DNA of 64,000 nucleotides from Pseudomonadota bacterium (GTDB lineage Bacteria; Pseudomonadota; Alphaproteobacteria; Acetobacterales; Acetobacteraceae), in the NCBI GenBank assembly GCA_021851785.1, contig JAJZBV010000009.1, forward strand, positions 1 to 64,000. Reading direction: 5' to 3'. Below the pieces are notes generated by a model that did not search any database, was not told the DNA's origin, and was given only the letters and a program-made list of their open reading frames with translations. A program made the translations under genes and the position numbers. Below, in pieces: positions 44,915 to 53,558 of this stretch (the stretch's first letter is position 1; every line of letters starts with the position of its first letter).

Positions 44915-46252
44915 CTATTGCGTGTAGCCGGCCTGCTGCATCGTTGCCGCAACGCTGGCCTGTGCCTCTCTGAGCGCGTCGTCGACGCTCATCTGCCCGG
45001 TCAAGGCGCCGGCGATCATCTGCCCGACGGTGGTGCCGATCGCCTGGAATTCCGGGATGGCAACATATTGGATCCCGGTATAGGGCACTTTTTCCGCCGT
45101 CGGATGGTTGAGATCGGCGGTCATGATGGCATTCTTGACGAAATCGGCAAACGGCGCCGCTTTCAGGTATTGCGGGTTCTCATAGGTGGATTTGCGCGTC
45201 CCCGGCGGCACCACCGTCCAGCCATCGCTCTTGCCGACCGTCTCGATATAGGCGCGCGAGGTAGACCATTGCAGGAAGGATTTGGCGACCGCGACGTTTT
45301 TCGAACTCTCGGGAATCGCCAAGGCCCAGGACCAGAACCAATGCGAGCCATTCGGCACTTTCGCGATCGGGGCGGCGGTGAAGGCGACCTTGTCGGCAAC
45401 CTGGCTCTGCTTGCGGTCATAGAGCAGTCCGGCGCCGGAGGTGGCGTCGATCCACATCGCGCAATGGCCGGTCGCGAAAAGCGCCTGATTTTCATTGAAG
45501 CCATTGGAGTTCGCGCCGGGCGGGCCGTATTTATGCATCATATCGATGTAGAAAGTCACCGCCTCGTGCCAGGCCGGGGTGTTCAGTTGCGGCTTCCAGT
45601 TTTCATCGAACCAGCGCCCGCCGAACGTATTCACCAGGGTGTCGAGATAGGCCATGTTTTCGCCCCAGCCGGGCTTGCCGCGCAGGCAAATGCCGTATTG
45701 CTCATGCGCGCGATCGGTCAGTTTTTCGGCGAATGTCCTGACCTCGTCATATTTGGGCTGGCTCGGCATGGTGAGGCCGGCTTTGTCGAAAAGGTCTTTG
45801 CGATAGTAGGTGAACGAGCTTTCGGCGTAGAACGGCACCGCATACAATTTCCCATTCGCCGACAATGCTTCCCGCACCGACGGGAACACGTCATTCATGT
45901 CGTAGGACGCGGGAAAACCGTCGAGGCTGACGAGCCAGTTCTGCTTGCCCCAGATCGGGGTCTCGTATGACCCGATGGTGAGGATGTCGAACTGCCCGCC
46001 ATGGGTTGCGATATCGGTCGTCACGCGCTGGCGGAGAACATTTTCCTCCAGCACCACCCAATTGATTTTGTTCCCGGTTTCCTTCTCCCACTGGGTCGAG
46101 AGCTTCTGCATCTCGACCATCTGGGAATTGTTCACGGTGGCGATGGTGATCGTCGCGGCGGTGGCGGAGAAAGATGAGCCGAGCAGCAGACCGCCGGCGA
46201 GCATGAGGCTGGCGGCCACGGCGCGTTTCATTCCCTGCGCTTGATGACGCAT
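44915..46252 (-). CDS. smoE: Polyol ABC transporter substrate-binding protein (SmoE-like)
   Basis: 445 residues of the extracellular SBP family 1. The signal ends about residue 30 (SFSATAA). Mature motifs are TITIATVNNSQMVEMQKLS, VTTDIATHGGQFDILTIGSYE and WWID-like sugar-pocket Trp residues (FWSWALAIPESSKN). Members bind sorbitol, mannitol, galactitol or altritol. ATG 46252 is chosen on GGGAGGA 7 bases upstream; ATG 46231 is an alternative. It begins the transporter genes, 43 bases after the SorC regulator. Confidence 0.9.
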   Translation of the reverse strand: MRHQAQGMKRAVAASLMLAGGLLLGSSFSATAATITIATVNNSQMVEMQKLSTQWEKETGNKINWVVLEENVLRQRVTTDIATHGGQFDILTIGSYETPIWGKQNWLVSLDGFPASYDMNDVFPSVREALSANGKLYAVPFYAESSFTYYRKDLFDKAGLTMPSQPKYDEVRTFAEKLTDRAHEQYGICLRGKPGWGENMAYLDTLVNTFGGRWFDENWKPQLNTPAWHEAVTFYIDMMHKYGPPGANSNGFNENQALFATGHCAMWIDATSGAGLLYDRKQSQVADKVAFTAAPIAKVPNGSHWFWSWALAIPESSKNVAVAKSFLQWSTSRAYIETVGKSDGWTVVPPGTRKSTYENPQYLKAAPFADFVKNAIMTADLNHPTAEKVPYTGIQYVAIPEFQAIGTTVGQMIAGALTGQMSVDDALREAQASVAATMQQAGYTQ

Positions 46253-46295
46253 TGCGTTCCTCCCGAAAATTGGGCATTTGCCCTTGAAGAGGGCG

Positions 46296-47306
46296 TTACC
46301 TTCGGCCAGCTTCTGACCTTCTGTCAAGCGCCGATCGCGTGTCCATGAGGCCGGTCGCGGTCGCCTCATCGGTGATCAGGCCGTTCAGCAGCCCGCTCGC
46401 GAGCGCTGCCCGGAGCGCCGGCAGTTTCTCCGCGCCCGCCGCGATGCCGACCCGGATGGCGCCCTGGCTGCTGCCGGCCCAGAGCGCGGTGATGCGCGCG
46501 GCGAGCGGGGTTGTGACGCGGGTGCCGCGCTCGTCGAAGACGCAGCCGGCGATTTCGCCGATCGCGCCGGCCTCCATCAACGCCGCGAGTTCGGCATCGG
46601 TGATGAAGCCGCTCTGATGCAAGGGCGCCCGCCAGCCGATATGACCGACGCCGAGAAAAAGACAGCGCGCCTCCTGATGAAGGGCTTGCAGGGTCTGATA
46701 GGCGCGCTGGCGCTCGGCGAGGGCTTTCTCCTCGACGGTGCTGGTGGCCAGCGGCAGGGTCATCGGGAAACATTGCGCGCCGGTGCGCTCGGCGATCCGC
46801 ATCACCGGGTCGGCGGCCATCGCGCGGCCGTCGTAACCGAGCGTGCCGCACAGCGAAAACAGCTTATGTTGCGGCGCGTCGAGCGGCGAGATCTCGGCGG
46901 CGACGGCGCGCAGCGTGCGGCCGGTCGAAAACCCGATCACCAGCGGCGCCGGCTGGGCGAGCCAGGTTTCCAGATACTGCGCCGCCGCGATGGCGAGGCC
47001 GGGCAGGCTGCCATCGTCGCCGCTCGCCGTCGGCACCACCTCGCAATGGGCGAGGCGATAGCGCTCGCTGAGCCGTTCGGCCTTGGCGAGACAACTGCCG
47101 AGCGGATGATCGAAACGGAACTTGATCAGCTTCTCGGCGACCGCGCGGGCGACCAGACGCTGCGCGGTCTGGCGCGAAACATGGAGCTGGGCGGCGATTT
47201 CGTCCTGAGTGCGGGCGGCGATGTAATAGAGCCATGCCGCGCGCGCCGCCTGGTCGAGGCGTTCGCGCGCGAGGCGCTGGCGGCGCGCGTTGGTGTCGTC
47301 AGCCAT
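46296..47306 (-). CDS. SorC-family transcriptional regulator of the polyol operon
   Basis: 336 residues. An N-terminal helix-turn-helix (about 34-55; DEIAAQLHVSRQTAQRLVARA) is followed by the SorC/DeoR sugar-phosphate effector domain (about 70-325; GFSTGRTLRAVAAEI, LCGTLGYDGR, LFLGVGHIGW). Such regulators sense phosphorylated sugars. It is the first gene of an eight-gene minus-strand run to 39241 and divergent from the kinases at 47424, so it probably controls both from the spacer. ATG 47306 has AAAGGA upstream; the in-frame extension to 47972 is antisense to the kinase. Confidence 0.85.
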   Translation of the reverse strand: MADDTNARRQRLARERLDQAARAAWLYYIAARTQDEIAAQLHVSRQTAQRLVARAVAEKLIKFRFDHPLGSCLAKAERLSERYRLAHCEVVPTASGDDGSLPGLAIAAAQYLETWLAQPAPLVIGFSTGRTLRAVAAEISPLDAPQHKLFSLCGTLGYDGRAMAADPVMRIAERTGAQCFPMTLPLATSTVEEKALAERQRAYQTLQALHQEARCLFLGVGHIGWRAPLHQSGFITDAELAALMEAGAIGEIAGCVFDERGTRVTTPLAARITALWAGSSQGAIRVGIAAGAEKLPALRAALASGLLNGLITDEATATGLMDTRSALDRRSEAGRR

Positions 47307-47361
47307 CGTCTTTCCTTTGGGTTGCGCCGCCGCGGCTGCCGTGGTTTGCGGCGTGAGGCGA

Positions 47362-47395
47362 GATATTGCCCAGTGATTGGATAATTGCCAATATC
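47362..47395. promoter_or_regulatory. Inverted repeats in the SorC/kinase divergent spacer
   Basis: GATATTG (47362-47368) and CAATATC (47389-47395) are 7-base perfect arms. A nested pair ATTGG (47376-47380) and CCAAT (47388-47392) shares the right arm. This AT-rich block sits between the regulator start (47306) and kinase start (47424), in the position expected of a SorC-type operator. Confidence 0.5.
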
Positions 47396-47423
47396 CTATC
47401 GCGCATGGGTCGGAGCGGGAAGA

Positions 47424-48392
47424 ATGCCGGAGATCGTCACCGTCGGAGAATTGCTGGTCGATGTCCTGGCCGAGACGGTGGGGCAGGCTTTGTCCGCGCC
47501 CGGCCGCTATCTCGGTCCCTACCCTTCCGGTGCTCCGGCGATTTTCGCCGATCAGGCGGCGCGGCTCGGCGTTGCCACCGCGATCGCCGGCGCGGTCGGC
47601 GCCGATGCGTTCGGGAAAGCGGTGCTCGACCGCTTGCGCGCAAGCGGGGTCGATGTCGGCGCGGTGCGCGTGCTCGACGACGCCACCACCGGCGTTGCCT
47701 TCGCGACCTATTTCGCCGATGGCGGCCGCGAATTTCTGTTCCACATGAAGGACGCGGCGCCCGGCCGATTTCGCGCCGACGACGTGACGGCGGCCCTGTT
47801 CGCCGGCTGCCGCTTTTTTCACATCATGGGCTCGTCCTTGTTTTCGCCGCCGATGATCGCCGCCATCCGCCGCGGCATCGCCCTCGCCGAGGCCGCCGGA
47901 GCGCGGATTTCCTTCGATCCCAATATCCGCCCGGCGCTGTTGCGCGCCCCCGGCGTTGCCGAGGCGATCCACGAGATCGCCCGCCGCGCCGATATCCTCA
48001 TGCCGAGCGAGGTCGATCTCGCCTTCCTCTGCCCCGGCGAAGAGGTCGAGGCGGCGCTCGAGACCCTGCTGTCGTGGCGCGCAAGCCGCGTTTTTCTGAA
48101 GCTCGGCGCCGCCGGGAGCCGCTATGCCGATCGCAGCCAGCGCCTCAGCGCGCCGCCTTTCGCGACCACCGAAATCGACCCGACCGGCGCGGGCGATTGC
48201 GCCGGCGCGACCTTTCTCGCGTCACTGCTCCGTGATCTGCCGCTCGAGCGCTCTCTTGCGCGCGCCAACGCCGCCGGCGCGCTCGCGGTCGCCAAGCGCG
48301 GGCCGATGGAAGGCAATAGCGACGAGGCGACGCTCAGCGCCTTCATCGCCGACGCGGCAAAGCCGGCTCCGGGACAAGAAAAACGCGGATAA
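47424..48392 (+). CDS. PfkB-family sugar kinase, candidate D-tagatose kinase
   Basis: 322 residues of the ribokinase/PfkB fold. It has VTVGELLVDVLAE at the N-terminus, GGxG-like segments (ARLGVATAIAGAVGADAFG), ISFDPNIRPALL and the C-terminal anion hole and base DPTGAGDCAGATF. A PF00294 kinase phosphorylates D-tagatose to tagatose-6-P in the Agrobacterium galactitol pathway, which fits this island; fructokinase or KDG kinase activity are alternatives. ATG 47424 is chosen because the upstream 47385 ATG falls in the operator region. Confidence 0.82.
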   Translation: MPEIVTVGELLVDVLAETVGQALSAPGRYLGPYPSGAPAIFADQAARLGVATAIAGAVGADAFGKAVLDRLRASGVDVGAVRVLDDATTGVAFATYFADGGREFLFHMKDAAPGRFRADDVTAALFAGCRFFHIMGSSLFSPPMIAAIRRGIALAEAAGARISFDPNIRPALLRAPGVAEAIHEIARRADILMPSEVDLAFLCPGEEVEAALETLLSWRASRVFLKLGAAGSRYADRSQRLSAPPFATTEIDPTGAGDCAGATFLASLLRDLPLERSLARANAAGALAVAKRGPMEGNSDEATLSAFIADAAKPAPGQEKRG

Positions 48393-48403
48393 AGGAGAAG
48401 CGG

Positions 48404-49918
48404 ATGGCGTATTTCATCGGCATCGATGGCGGGACCGAGAGTTTGCGCGCGCGGGTTTTCGACCTCGCCGGCCGCCCGCTCGGCAATGGCGTCAGCCCCT
48501 ATACAACCCAATTCGCCCCCGGCGCCCGCGCCGAACAAGACCCCGAGGCGTGGTGGCGCGCTCTGGGTCTGGCGGTGCGCGCCGCGATCGCCGAGGCCGG
48601 GGTCGCGAAAGACCAGGTGGAGGGGCTGTCGCTGGCGACGACCTGCTGCACCGTGGTCGCGCTCGATCAGGCGGGGCGCGCCTTGCGGCCGGCGATTTTG
48701 TGGATGGACATGCGCGCTGGCGAGGAAGCGGCGGAAGTGCTCGCGACCGGCGATCCGGCCTTGGTCGTCAATGGCGCGGGACGCGGCCCGGTCTCCGCCG
48801 AATGGATGATCCCGAAAGCGCTCTGGCTCGCGCGGCATGAGCCGGAGAATTTCGCGCGTGCCGCGACCATTTGCGAATACCAGGATTTTCTCACCCTGCG
48901 CCTGACCGGGCGGCGCTGCGCGAGCCTCAATAACGCGTCCATCCGCTGGCATTACGCGAGCGATCGCGGCGGCTGGCCGGTGAGCCTCGTGCGCGCCCTC
49001 GGCATCGAGGCGCTTTTGGAAAAATGGCCGGCGGAGGTGCTGGCGCCGGGCGCGGTGATCGGCCGGCTCACGCGTGACGCGGCCGAACATCTCGATCTGC
49101 CGGCAAGCGTGCGGGTGGTGCAAGGCGGCGCCGATGCGCTGATCGGGATCATCGGCCTTGGCGTTGCCCGCCCCTGCCAGATCGCGCTCATCACCGGCTC
49201 ATCGCATTTGCAGTTCGGGATCTCCGACCAGCCGCGCCATGTGCCGGGGCTCTGGGGCACGTATCGGGACTCGGTCTATCCCGGCAGCCATTTGCTGGAA
49301 GGGGGACAAACCTCGACGGGGTCGATCATCGCCTGGCTGCGGCGCCTCATGAGCGGCGCCCTCGATCTCGCGGCGCTGAACGAAGCGGCGGCGGCGCTGC
49401 CGCCCGGAGCGGAGGGGGTTCTCGCGCTCGACCATTTCCAGGGCAACCGCACGCCGCACACCGATTCGCTCTCACGCGGGGCGATCACTGGGCTTTCGCT
49501 GCATCATGGGGTTGCGCATATCTTCCGCGCGATTTTGGAGGCGATCGGTTTTGGCACTCGCGCCATCGTCGATGCCATGCGCGGCGCCGGCTTCGACGCC
49601 GCCGAGATGGTGGCCGGGGGTGGGGCGACGAATTCGCCGCTATGGCTGCAAATCCACGCCGATACCGCCAATCTCCCGGTCGTCGTGCCGGATGTGAGCG
49701 AGGTGCCCTCGCTCGGCGCGGCCATCCTCGCCGCGGTCGGCGCCGGCCGTTTCGCTGTGATCGAGGACGGGATCGCGGCGATGGTCCGCCCCGGCCGCCG
49801 CATCGCGCCGATCGCCGCCAATGTCGCGCTTTACGACGAGATCTATGCCCAGTACGCGGCGCTCTATCCGGCGCTGAAAACGGTGCGTGAGGCCGGGCTC
49901 ACGCCATTCCCCCGTTGA
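48404..49918 (+). CDS. FGGY-family carbohydrate kinase
   Basis: 504 residues. The N-terminal domain starts YFIGIDGGTESLRARVFDLAG (phosphate 1 motif). Catalytic Asp region: VRVVQGGADALIGIIGLG (about 240). The C-terminal domain has MVAGGGATNSPLWLQIHADT (adenosine motif). It resembles ribulokinase/xylulokinase types, but the exact sugar is not evident. It lies 11 bases after the PfkB kinase, so one operon codes two kinases. It overlaps the convergent FabG-like gene by 20 bases. Confidence 0.85.
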   Translation: MAYFIGIDGGTESLRARVFDLAGRPLGNGVSPYTTQFAPGARAEQDPEAWWRALGLAVRAAIAEAGVAKDQVEGLSLATTCCTVVALDQAGRALRPAILWMDMRAGEEAAEVLATGDPALVVNGAGRGPVSAEWMIPKALWLARHEPENFARAATICEYQDFLTLRLTGRRCASLNNASIRWHYASDRGGWPVSLVRALGIEALLEKWPAEVLAPGAVIGRLTRDAAEHLDLPASVRVVQGGADALIGIIGLGVARPCQIALITGSSHLQFGISDQPRHVPGLWGTYRDSVYPGSHLLEGGQTSTGSIIAWLRRLMSGALDLAALNEAAAALPPGAEGVLALDHFQGNRTPHTDSLSRGAITGLSLHHGVAHIFRAILEAIGFGTRAIVDAMRGAGFDAAEMVAGGGATNSPLWLQIHADTANLPVVVPDVSEVPSLGAAILAAVGAGRFAVIEDGIAAMVRPGRRIAPIAANVALYDEIYAQYAALYPALKTVREAGLTPFPR

Positions 49919-50612
49919 TCGCGATCGTCTGGCCGGTGATGTAGCCGGCCTGGTCGGAGGCGAGGAAGCCGACCAGATCGGCCACTTCCGCCGCTTGCCC
50001 GGCGCGCCCGGCCGGCACCAGCGCCTTGATCGCCGCCGCATCGAGGGCGCGGGCGACGGCCGGGCTTTCGATCACCCCCGGCGCCACGGCGTTGACGGTG
50101 ATCCCCCGGCTCGCCACTTCCCGCGCCAGCGAACGCACCGCGCCTTCGAGCCCGGCCTTGGCGGCGGCGTAATTGCTCTGGCCGCGATTGCCGAGCCGCG
50201 CCGAAACCGAGGAGAGCGCGATGATCCGCCCCCAGCGGGTGCCGATCATCGGCAGTAAAAGCGGCTGCACGGCGGCGTAGAACCCGTTGAGCGAGACATC
50301 GATCACCGGCTTCCAGCGGGCGAAATCCATCCCGGCGAGCGGCGCGTCGTCATGGATGCCGGCGTTATGGACGATGATCTGCACCGGTCCCGCGGCGAGC
50401 AGCGCCGTCATCGCCGCACGGCTCGCCGGCTCGTCGGTGAGATCGGCGACCAAAGCCTCGCCGCCGATCTCCGCCGCCAAGGCCCGCGCCGCCGGCGCCG
50501 CTGCATGGGCGTGGACGATGACGGCGCAGCCGGCGGCGGCGAGGCGGCGGCAGATCGCGGCGCCAATCGGGCTCGCCCCCCCGGTCACCAGCGCGCGGCG
50601 GCGCGCGCTCAT
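49899..50612 (-). CDS. FabG-like 3-oxoacyl-ACP reductase (ketoreductase of a small FAS-like cluster)
   Basis: 237-residue SDR: TGGASPIGAAICRRLAAAG, VHNAG (NNAG variant), ALSSVSARLGNRGQSNYAAAK and the C-terminal GYITGQTIAINGGMA. It belongs to the ketoreductase member of type II fatty acid/polyene sets. It starts inside the dehydratase gene (4-base overlap), so it is coupled to it. The C-terminal 20 bases overlap the FGGY gene tail to tail. Confidence 0.85.
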   Translation of the reverse strand: MSARRRALVTGGASPIGAAICRRLAAAGCAVIVHAHAAAPAARALAAEIGGEALVADLTDEPASRAAMTALLAAGPVQIIVHNAGIHDDAPLAGMDFARWKPVIDVSLNGFYAAVQPLLLPMIGTRWGRIIALSSVSARLGNRGQSNYAAAKAGLEGAVRSLAREVASRGITVNAVAPGVIESPAVARALDAAAIKALVPAGRAGQAAEVADLVGFLASDQAGYITGQTIAINGGMA

Positions 50613-51052
50613 GGCGCAAGCCCGGCGGGCAATACGATCACCGCGCGGCCGGAGACCAGGGGCGCGCCATTTTCGGCCGCAAGCGTAAAGCCGTAGACCA
50701 GGCCGCGCGGGTCATCGAGGAGCCGCGCCGCCGTCACCGTGATCTCGCCGGCGAGAGCGGGGGTGTGGAACACCACGTCGTCGAGGGCGGCGAGAAAGCC
50801 GGGCGCGAGCGGCGCGGCACTGGCGAGCGCGCCATGGAGGGCGGCGGCCTGCAAGCCGTATTCGACCCCGGCGAGCGCCGAAACCCGGCCGGCGCGGCGC
50901 AGCGGGTGATCCGGCGCCTCTGGCGGGACGGCGCGGCAGGCGATTCGCGTCCGGTCCCAGGAGAGAAGAGCGGCGAGCAGGCACATCGGCCCCTGATGCG
51001 GGATCAGGGCTGCGATGCCGGCGCGATCGAGCAGAGGCGAGGGCGGGGTCAT
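50609..51052 (-). CDS. Hotdog-fold 3-hydroxyacyl-ACP dehydratase-like protein
   Basis: 147 residues. LIPHQGPMCLLAALLSWD is the HotDog dehydratase start seen in ApeP/FabA-like proteins of aryl-polyene clusters (PHxGxM). A short central helix (LAGVEYGLQAAALHG) and beta strands follow. It overlaps both neighbours by 4 bases, which argues for a strict dehydratase role in the same pathway as the ketosynthases. Confidence 0.78.
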   Translation of the reverse strand: MTPPSPLLDRAGIAALIPHQGPMCLLAALLSWDRTRIACRAVPPEAPDHPLRRAGRVSALAGVEYGLQAAALHGALASAAPLAPGFLAALDDVVFHTPALAGEITVTAARLLDDPRGLVYGFTLAAENGAPLVSGRAVIVLPAGLAP

Positions 51053-51864
51053 GGTGTCACCGCGAGCGCGAGATGGCCGGAGAGCAACGGCACGGCAAGG
51101 CGCCGGGACTCATGGCGGGCGAGGGTTTCGAGCAAAGCCAGGCCCTGCGCCGCCGGATTGCCGTCGACAAGGGCGGCGAGCGCCGGCGCGCGCGGCCGGT
51201 CGAGGGCGGCGTCGCGCGGGTCGAACCGCGCCGCGATCCGCCCGAGAGCGCCGGCGCCGGCGCCCTCCGGGGCGAGAACCAAGGCCATCGCGAAGGCGAA
51301 ATCGGTGCGCCGACAGGCGCTGAGGGGGAAAGGCAGCGGGGCATCGAACAGGCAGAACAGCACCGGCGCCGCTTCCGCCACGGTCTCGGCCAGCGCTTTG
51401 AGCAGGCCGGCGGCGAAGGTTGCGTCATGGGCGGCGAGCGAATCGGCCGGGGCGCGGCCGCCATGGGCGATGCTCCAATAGCCGGCGGCGACGTTATGGA
51501 CGGAGTTATGGAACTGGGTCGGCGAGACGCCGACCGCCTCGGCCGGATCGGCCAGCGTTTTCAATAGCTCATCGACCACCGTGCCCTCGCCGTTGGAACT
51601 CGCGAAGACCGCGCGAAGCCGCGCCGGGTCGAGATCGGGATGGGTAAGGCGGGCCATCGTCACCGCCGCCTCGGCGACGCCGAGGGCGAGACGCACCGCC
51701 GGGCCGGCCCGCCGGCGTTCATTGGCGGGCAGCAGCAAAGGCGCCGGCGGCGGCGTTTCGATGTGCGCGAACGGGGTTTCACCGGCGAGCACGGCGCGGC
51801 TCGCCGCCCAGCCGGAGAGACCCGGCCCCCAGAGCCCGATCCCGAGAATGGCCGCGCGCATCAT
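51049..51864 (-). CDS. Beta-ketoacyl synthase-like protein, chain-length-factor type
   Basis: 271 residues, shorter than catalytic ketosynthases. It matches the ketoacyl-synthase N-terminal family (PF13723): AAILGIGLWGPGLSGW, PANERRRAGPAVRLALGVAEAA, VFASSNGEGTVVDELLKTLA, and VGVSPTQFHNSVHNVAAGYWSIA. It has no Cys-His-His triad, so it likely serves as a partner subunit. The start overlaps the stop of the ketosynthase by one base (TGATG). ATG 51861 is also possible. Confidence 0.78.
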   Translation of the reverse strand: MMRAAILGIGLWGPGLSGWAASRAVLAGETPFAHIETPPPAPLLLPANERRRAGPAVRLALGVAEAAVTMARLTHPDLDPARLRAVFASSNGEGTVVDELLKTLADPAEAVGVSPTQFHNSVHNVAAGYWSIAHGGRAPADSLAAHDATFAAGLLKALAETVAEAAPVLFCLFDAPLPFPLSACRRTDFAFAMALVLAPEGAGAGALGRIAARFDPRDAALDRPRAPALAALVDGNPAAQGLALLETLARHESRRLAVPLLSGHLALAVTP

Positions 51865-53051
51865 CACCGGCGGCCGAAAATCAGGCTGCAATTGGCCCCG
51901 CCGAAGCCAAAGGAATTGCTCAACACCCGCGCGATCGGGCGCTCGACATTGGCGCTCAGCACGCGGGCGCGAAAACCGGGATCGACGCGGGTGAGGTTGA
52001 GGCCGCCGGGGAGCAGGCCCGCCTCCAGCGCGAGCAGCGCGATCACCGCCTCGACGATGCCGGCGGCGCCGAGGGTATGGCCGGTGAAGCCCTTGGTCGA
52101 GCTGCACGGCACGCGGTCGCCGAACACCGAGGCGACCGCGCGATCCTCGCTCGCGTCATTGGCGATGGTGCCGGTGCCGTGGAGATTGATGTAGTCGATG
52201 TCGTCGGCGCCAAGGCCGGCGCGGCGGAGCGCGTCACGCATCGCGGCGATGGCGCCGAGCGCCTCCGGGTGCGGCGCGGACATGTGGTGGCCATCGCTCG
52301 ATTCGCCGTAGCCGAGCAAGGCGAAGGGGCTGTCCTCGCCGCGTTCCAGCAACGCGAACCCGGCCGCCTCGCCGATCGAAAGCCCATCGCGTGCCGCATC
52401 CGAGGGACGGCAGGGGCCGGGCGCGATCAGGCCGAGGGCGGCGAAGCCAGCCAGCGTCATGCGGCAGAGCGTGTCGGCGCCGCCGACCACGGCGGCATCG
52501 ATCACCCCGGCGGCGATCAGTTGCGCGGCATCGACGAAGGCGCGCGCCGCCGACGCGCAGGCGGTCGAGACCACGAAAGCCGGCCCGGCAAGGCCGAGCG
52601 CCGCCTGCGCGAAGCGCGCGGCGGAGAAGAAATCATGGGTATGGGCGAAATCGAAATTTTCCGGCAGGGCGCCGGTTTCCGAATCACGCGCGCGATAGGC
52701 GTCCTCGCCGCTGGCGATCCCCGAGGTGCTGGTGCCGAGGATGACGCCGATCCGCGCCGCGCCGCGCCGCGCCGCCGCTTGCGCGACCGCATCGGCAAAG
52801 CCGTCGGTCGCGAGCGCGAGGTCGAGCAGCAGGTTGTTGCGGCAGGTGAAGGCGGCGAGCGGCGCGGGCAGGCGATGCGCCTCCACCCCAGCGATGCGGC
52901 CGATGAAGCCGCCGCCGGCGATGCCGGGGGACGGATTGGCAGCCAGCCCGCCCCGGCGCGCGCGGAGGGCAGCGAGGGTTGCCGCCTTGCCCCGCCCAAG
53001 GGCGCTGATCAGGCTGGTGGCGGTGATGGCGAGCGGCGGCATCGCGGTCAT
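51864..53051 (-). CDS. Beta-ketoacyl-ACP synthase (FabF/ApeO type)
   Basis: 395 residues. The active-site triad is intact: Cys165 in VSTACASAAR, His291 in NLHGTGT and His325 in KGFTGHTLGAAG with Lys320. The overall layout fits KAS I/II-type condensing enzymes found in aryl polyene and related clusters; housekeeping FabF is usually flanked by acpP and is not expected here. It is the first gene of a four-gene overlapping operon (ketosynthase, chain-length-like factor, dehydratase, ketoreductase). Confidence 0.87.
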   Translation of the reverse strand: MTAMPPLAITATSLISALGRGKAATLAALRARRGGLAANPSPGIAGGGFIGRIAGVEAHRLPAPLAAFTCRNNLLLDLALATDGFADAVAQAAARRGAARIGVILGTSTSGIASGEDAYRARDSETGALPENFDFAHTHDFFSAARFAQAALGLAGPAFVVSTACASAARAFVDAAQLIAAGVIDAAVVGGADTLCRMTLAGFAALGLIAPGPCRPSDAARDGLSIGEAAGFALLERGEDSPFALLGYGESSDGHHMSAPHPEALGAIAAMRDALRRAGLGADDIDYINLHGTGTIANDASEDRAVASVFGDRVPCSSTKGFTGHTLGAAGIVEAVIALLALEAGLLPGGLNLTRVDPGFRARVLSANVERPIARVLSNSFGFGGANCSLIFGRR

Positions 53052-53111
53052 GGCCGAGAGATTAGCAGACTGCGGGAAAAGAAAAGAACCGGGGATGCGC
53101 CCCCGCGCGGC

Positions 53112-53558
53112 TCAGCCCTCGATCCCCGCGCGGTCGGTGATCGCCATCATCGTCGCGCTGAGCGAAGCGATCAGCCGCTCCTCGCCGCCGGTGCGGGCAA
53201 AGACCTCGGTTTGGGCGAAGCTCAGCGTCCGCCCCTGGCGCACCACCCGGCCGCGCGCGGTGATCCGCTCGCCTTGGGCGGGGGCGAGCAGGCTGATCTT
53301 GAATTCGACGGTGAGAACGCCAGCCCCTTGCGGCATGAGGCTGAGCGCCGCGTAGCCCGCAGCACTATCGGCGATGGCGCTGACCGCGCCGGCGTGGACG
53401 AAACCATGTTGTTGCGAGATTTCCGGCTTTGGCGTCAGAACGATCTCGACCTCTCCCGGCGCGATGCGGCCAAGCGCGGCCCCGAGCGTCCTCATCAGCC
53501 CCTGGCGCGCGAAGCTCGCGCGGATACGCGCGTCAGTCACGGTGCCGTTGTCCGGCAT
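53112..53558 (-). CDS. PaaI-family hotdog thioesterase
   Basis: 148 residues. The thioesterase motif HGFVHAGAVSAIADSAAGYAA (about 52-71) with the usual Gly/Asp positions is present, as in PaaI/YbgC-like acyl-CoA thioesterases. ATG 53558 has AAGAGGGA 5 bases upstream. It lies upstream of the ketosynthase with a 60-base gap and the same strand, so it may release product from, or proofread, the adjacent condensing system, though this link is inference. Confidence 0.82.
   Translation of the reverse strand: MPDNGTVTDARIRASFARQGLMRTLGAALGRIAPGEVEIVLTPKPEISQQHGFVHAGAVSAIADSAAGYAALSLMPQGAGVLTVEFKISLLAPAQGERITARGRVVRQGRTLSFAQTEVFARTGGEERLIASLSATMMAITDRAGIEG

Noticed and set aside
51864-53051. Housekeeping FabF
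   Set aside because: The gene is not next to acpP or other fab genes and is overlapped by a triad-less KS partner and a PHxGxM dehydratase, unlike the housekeeping locus.
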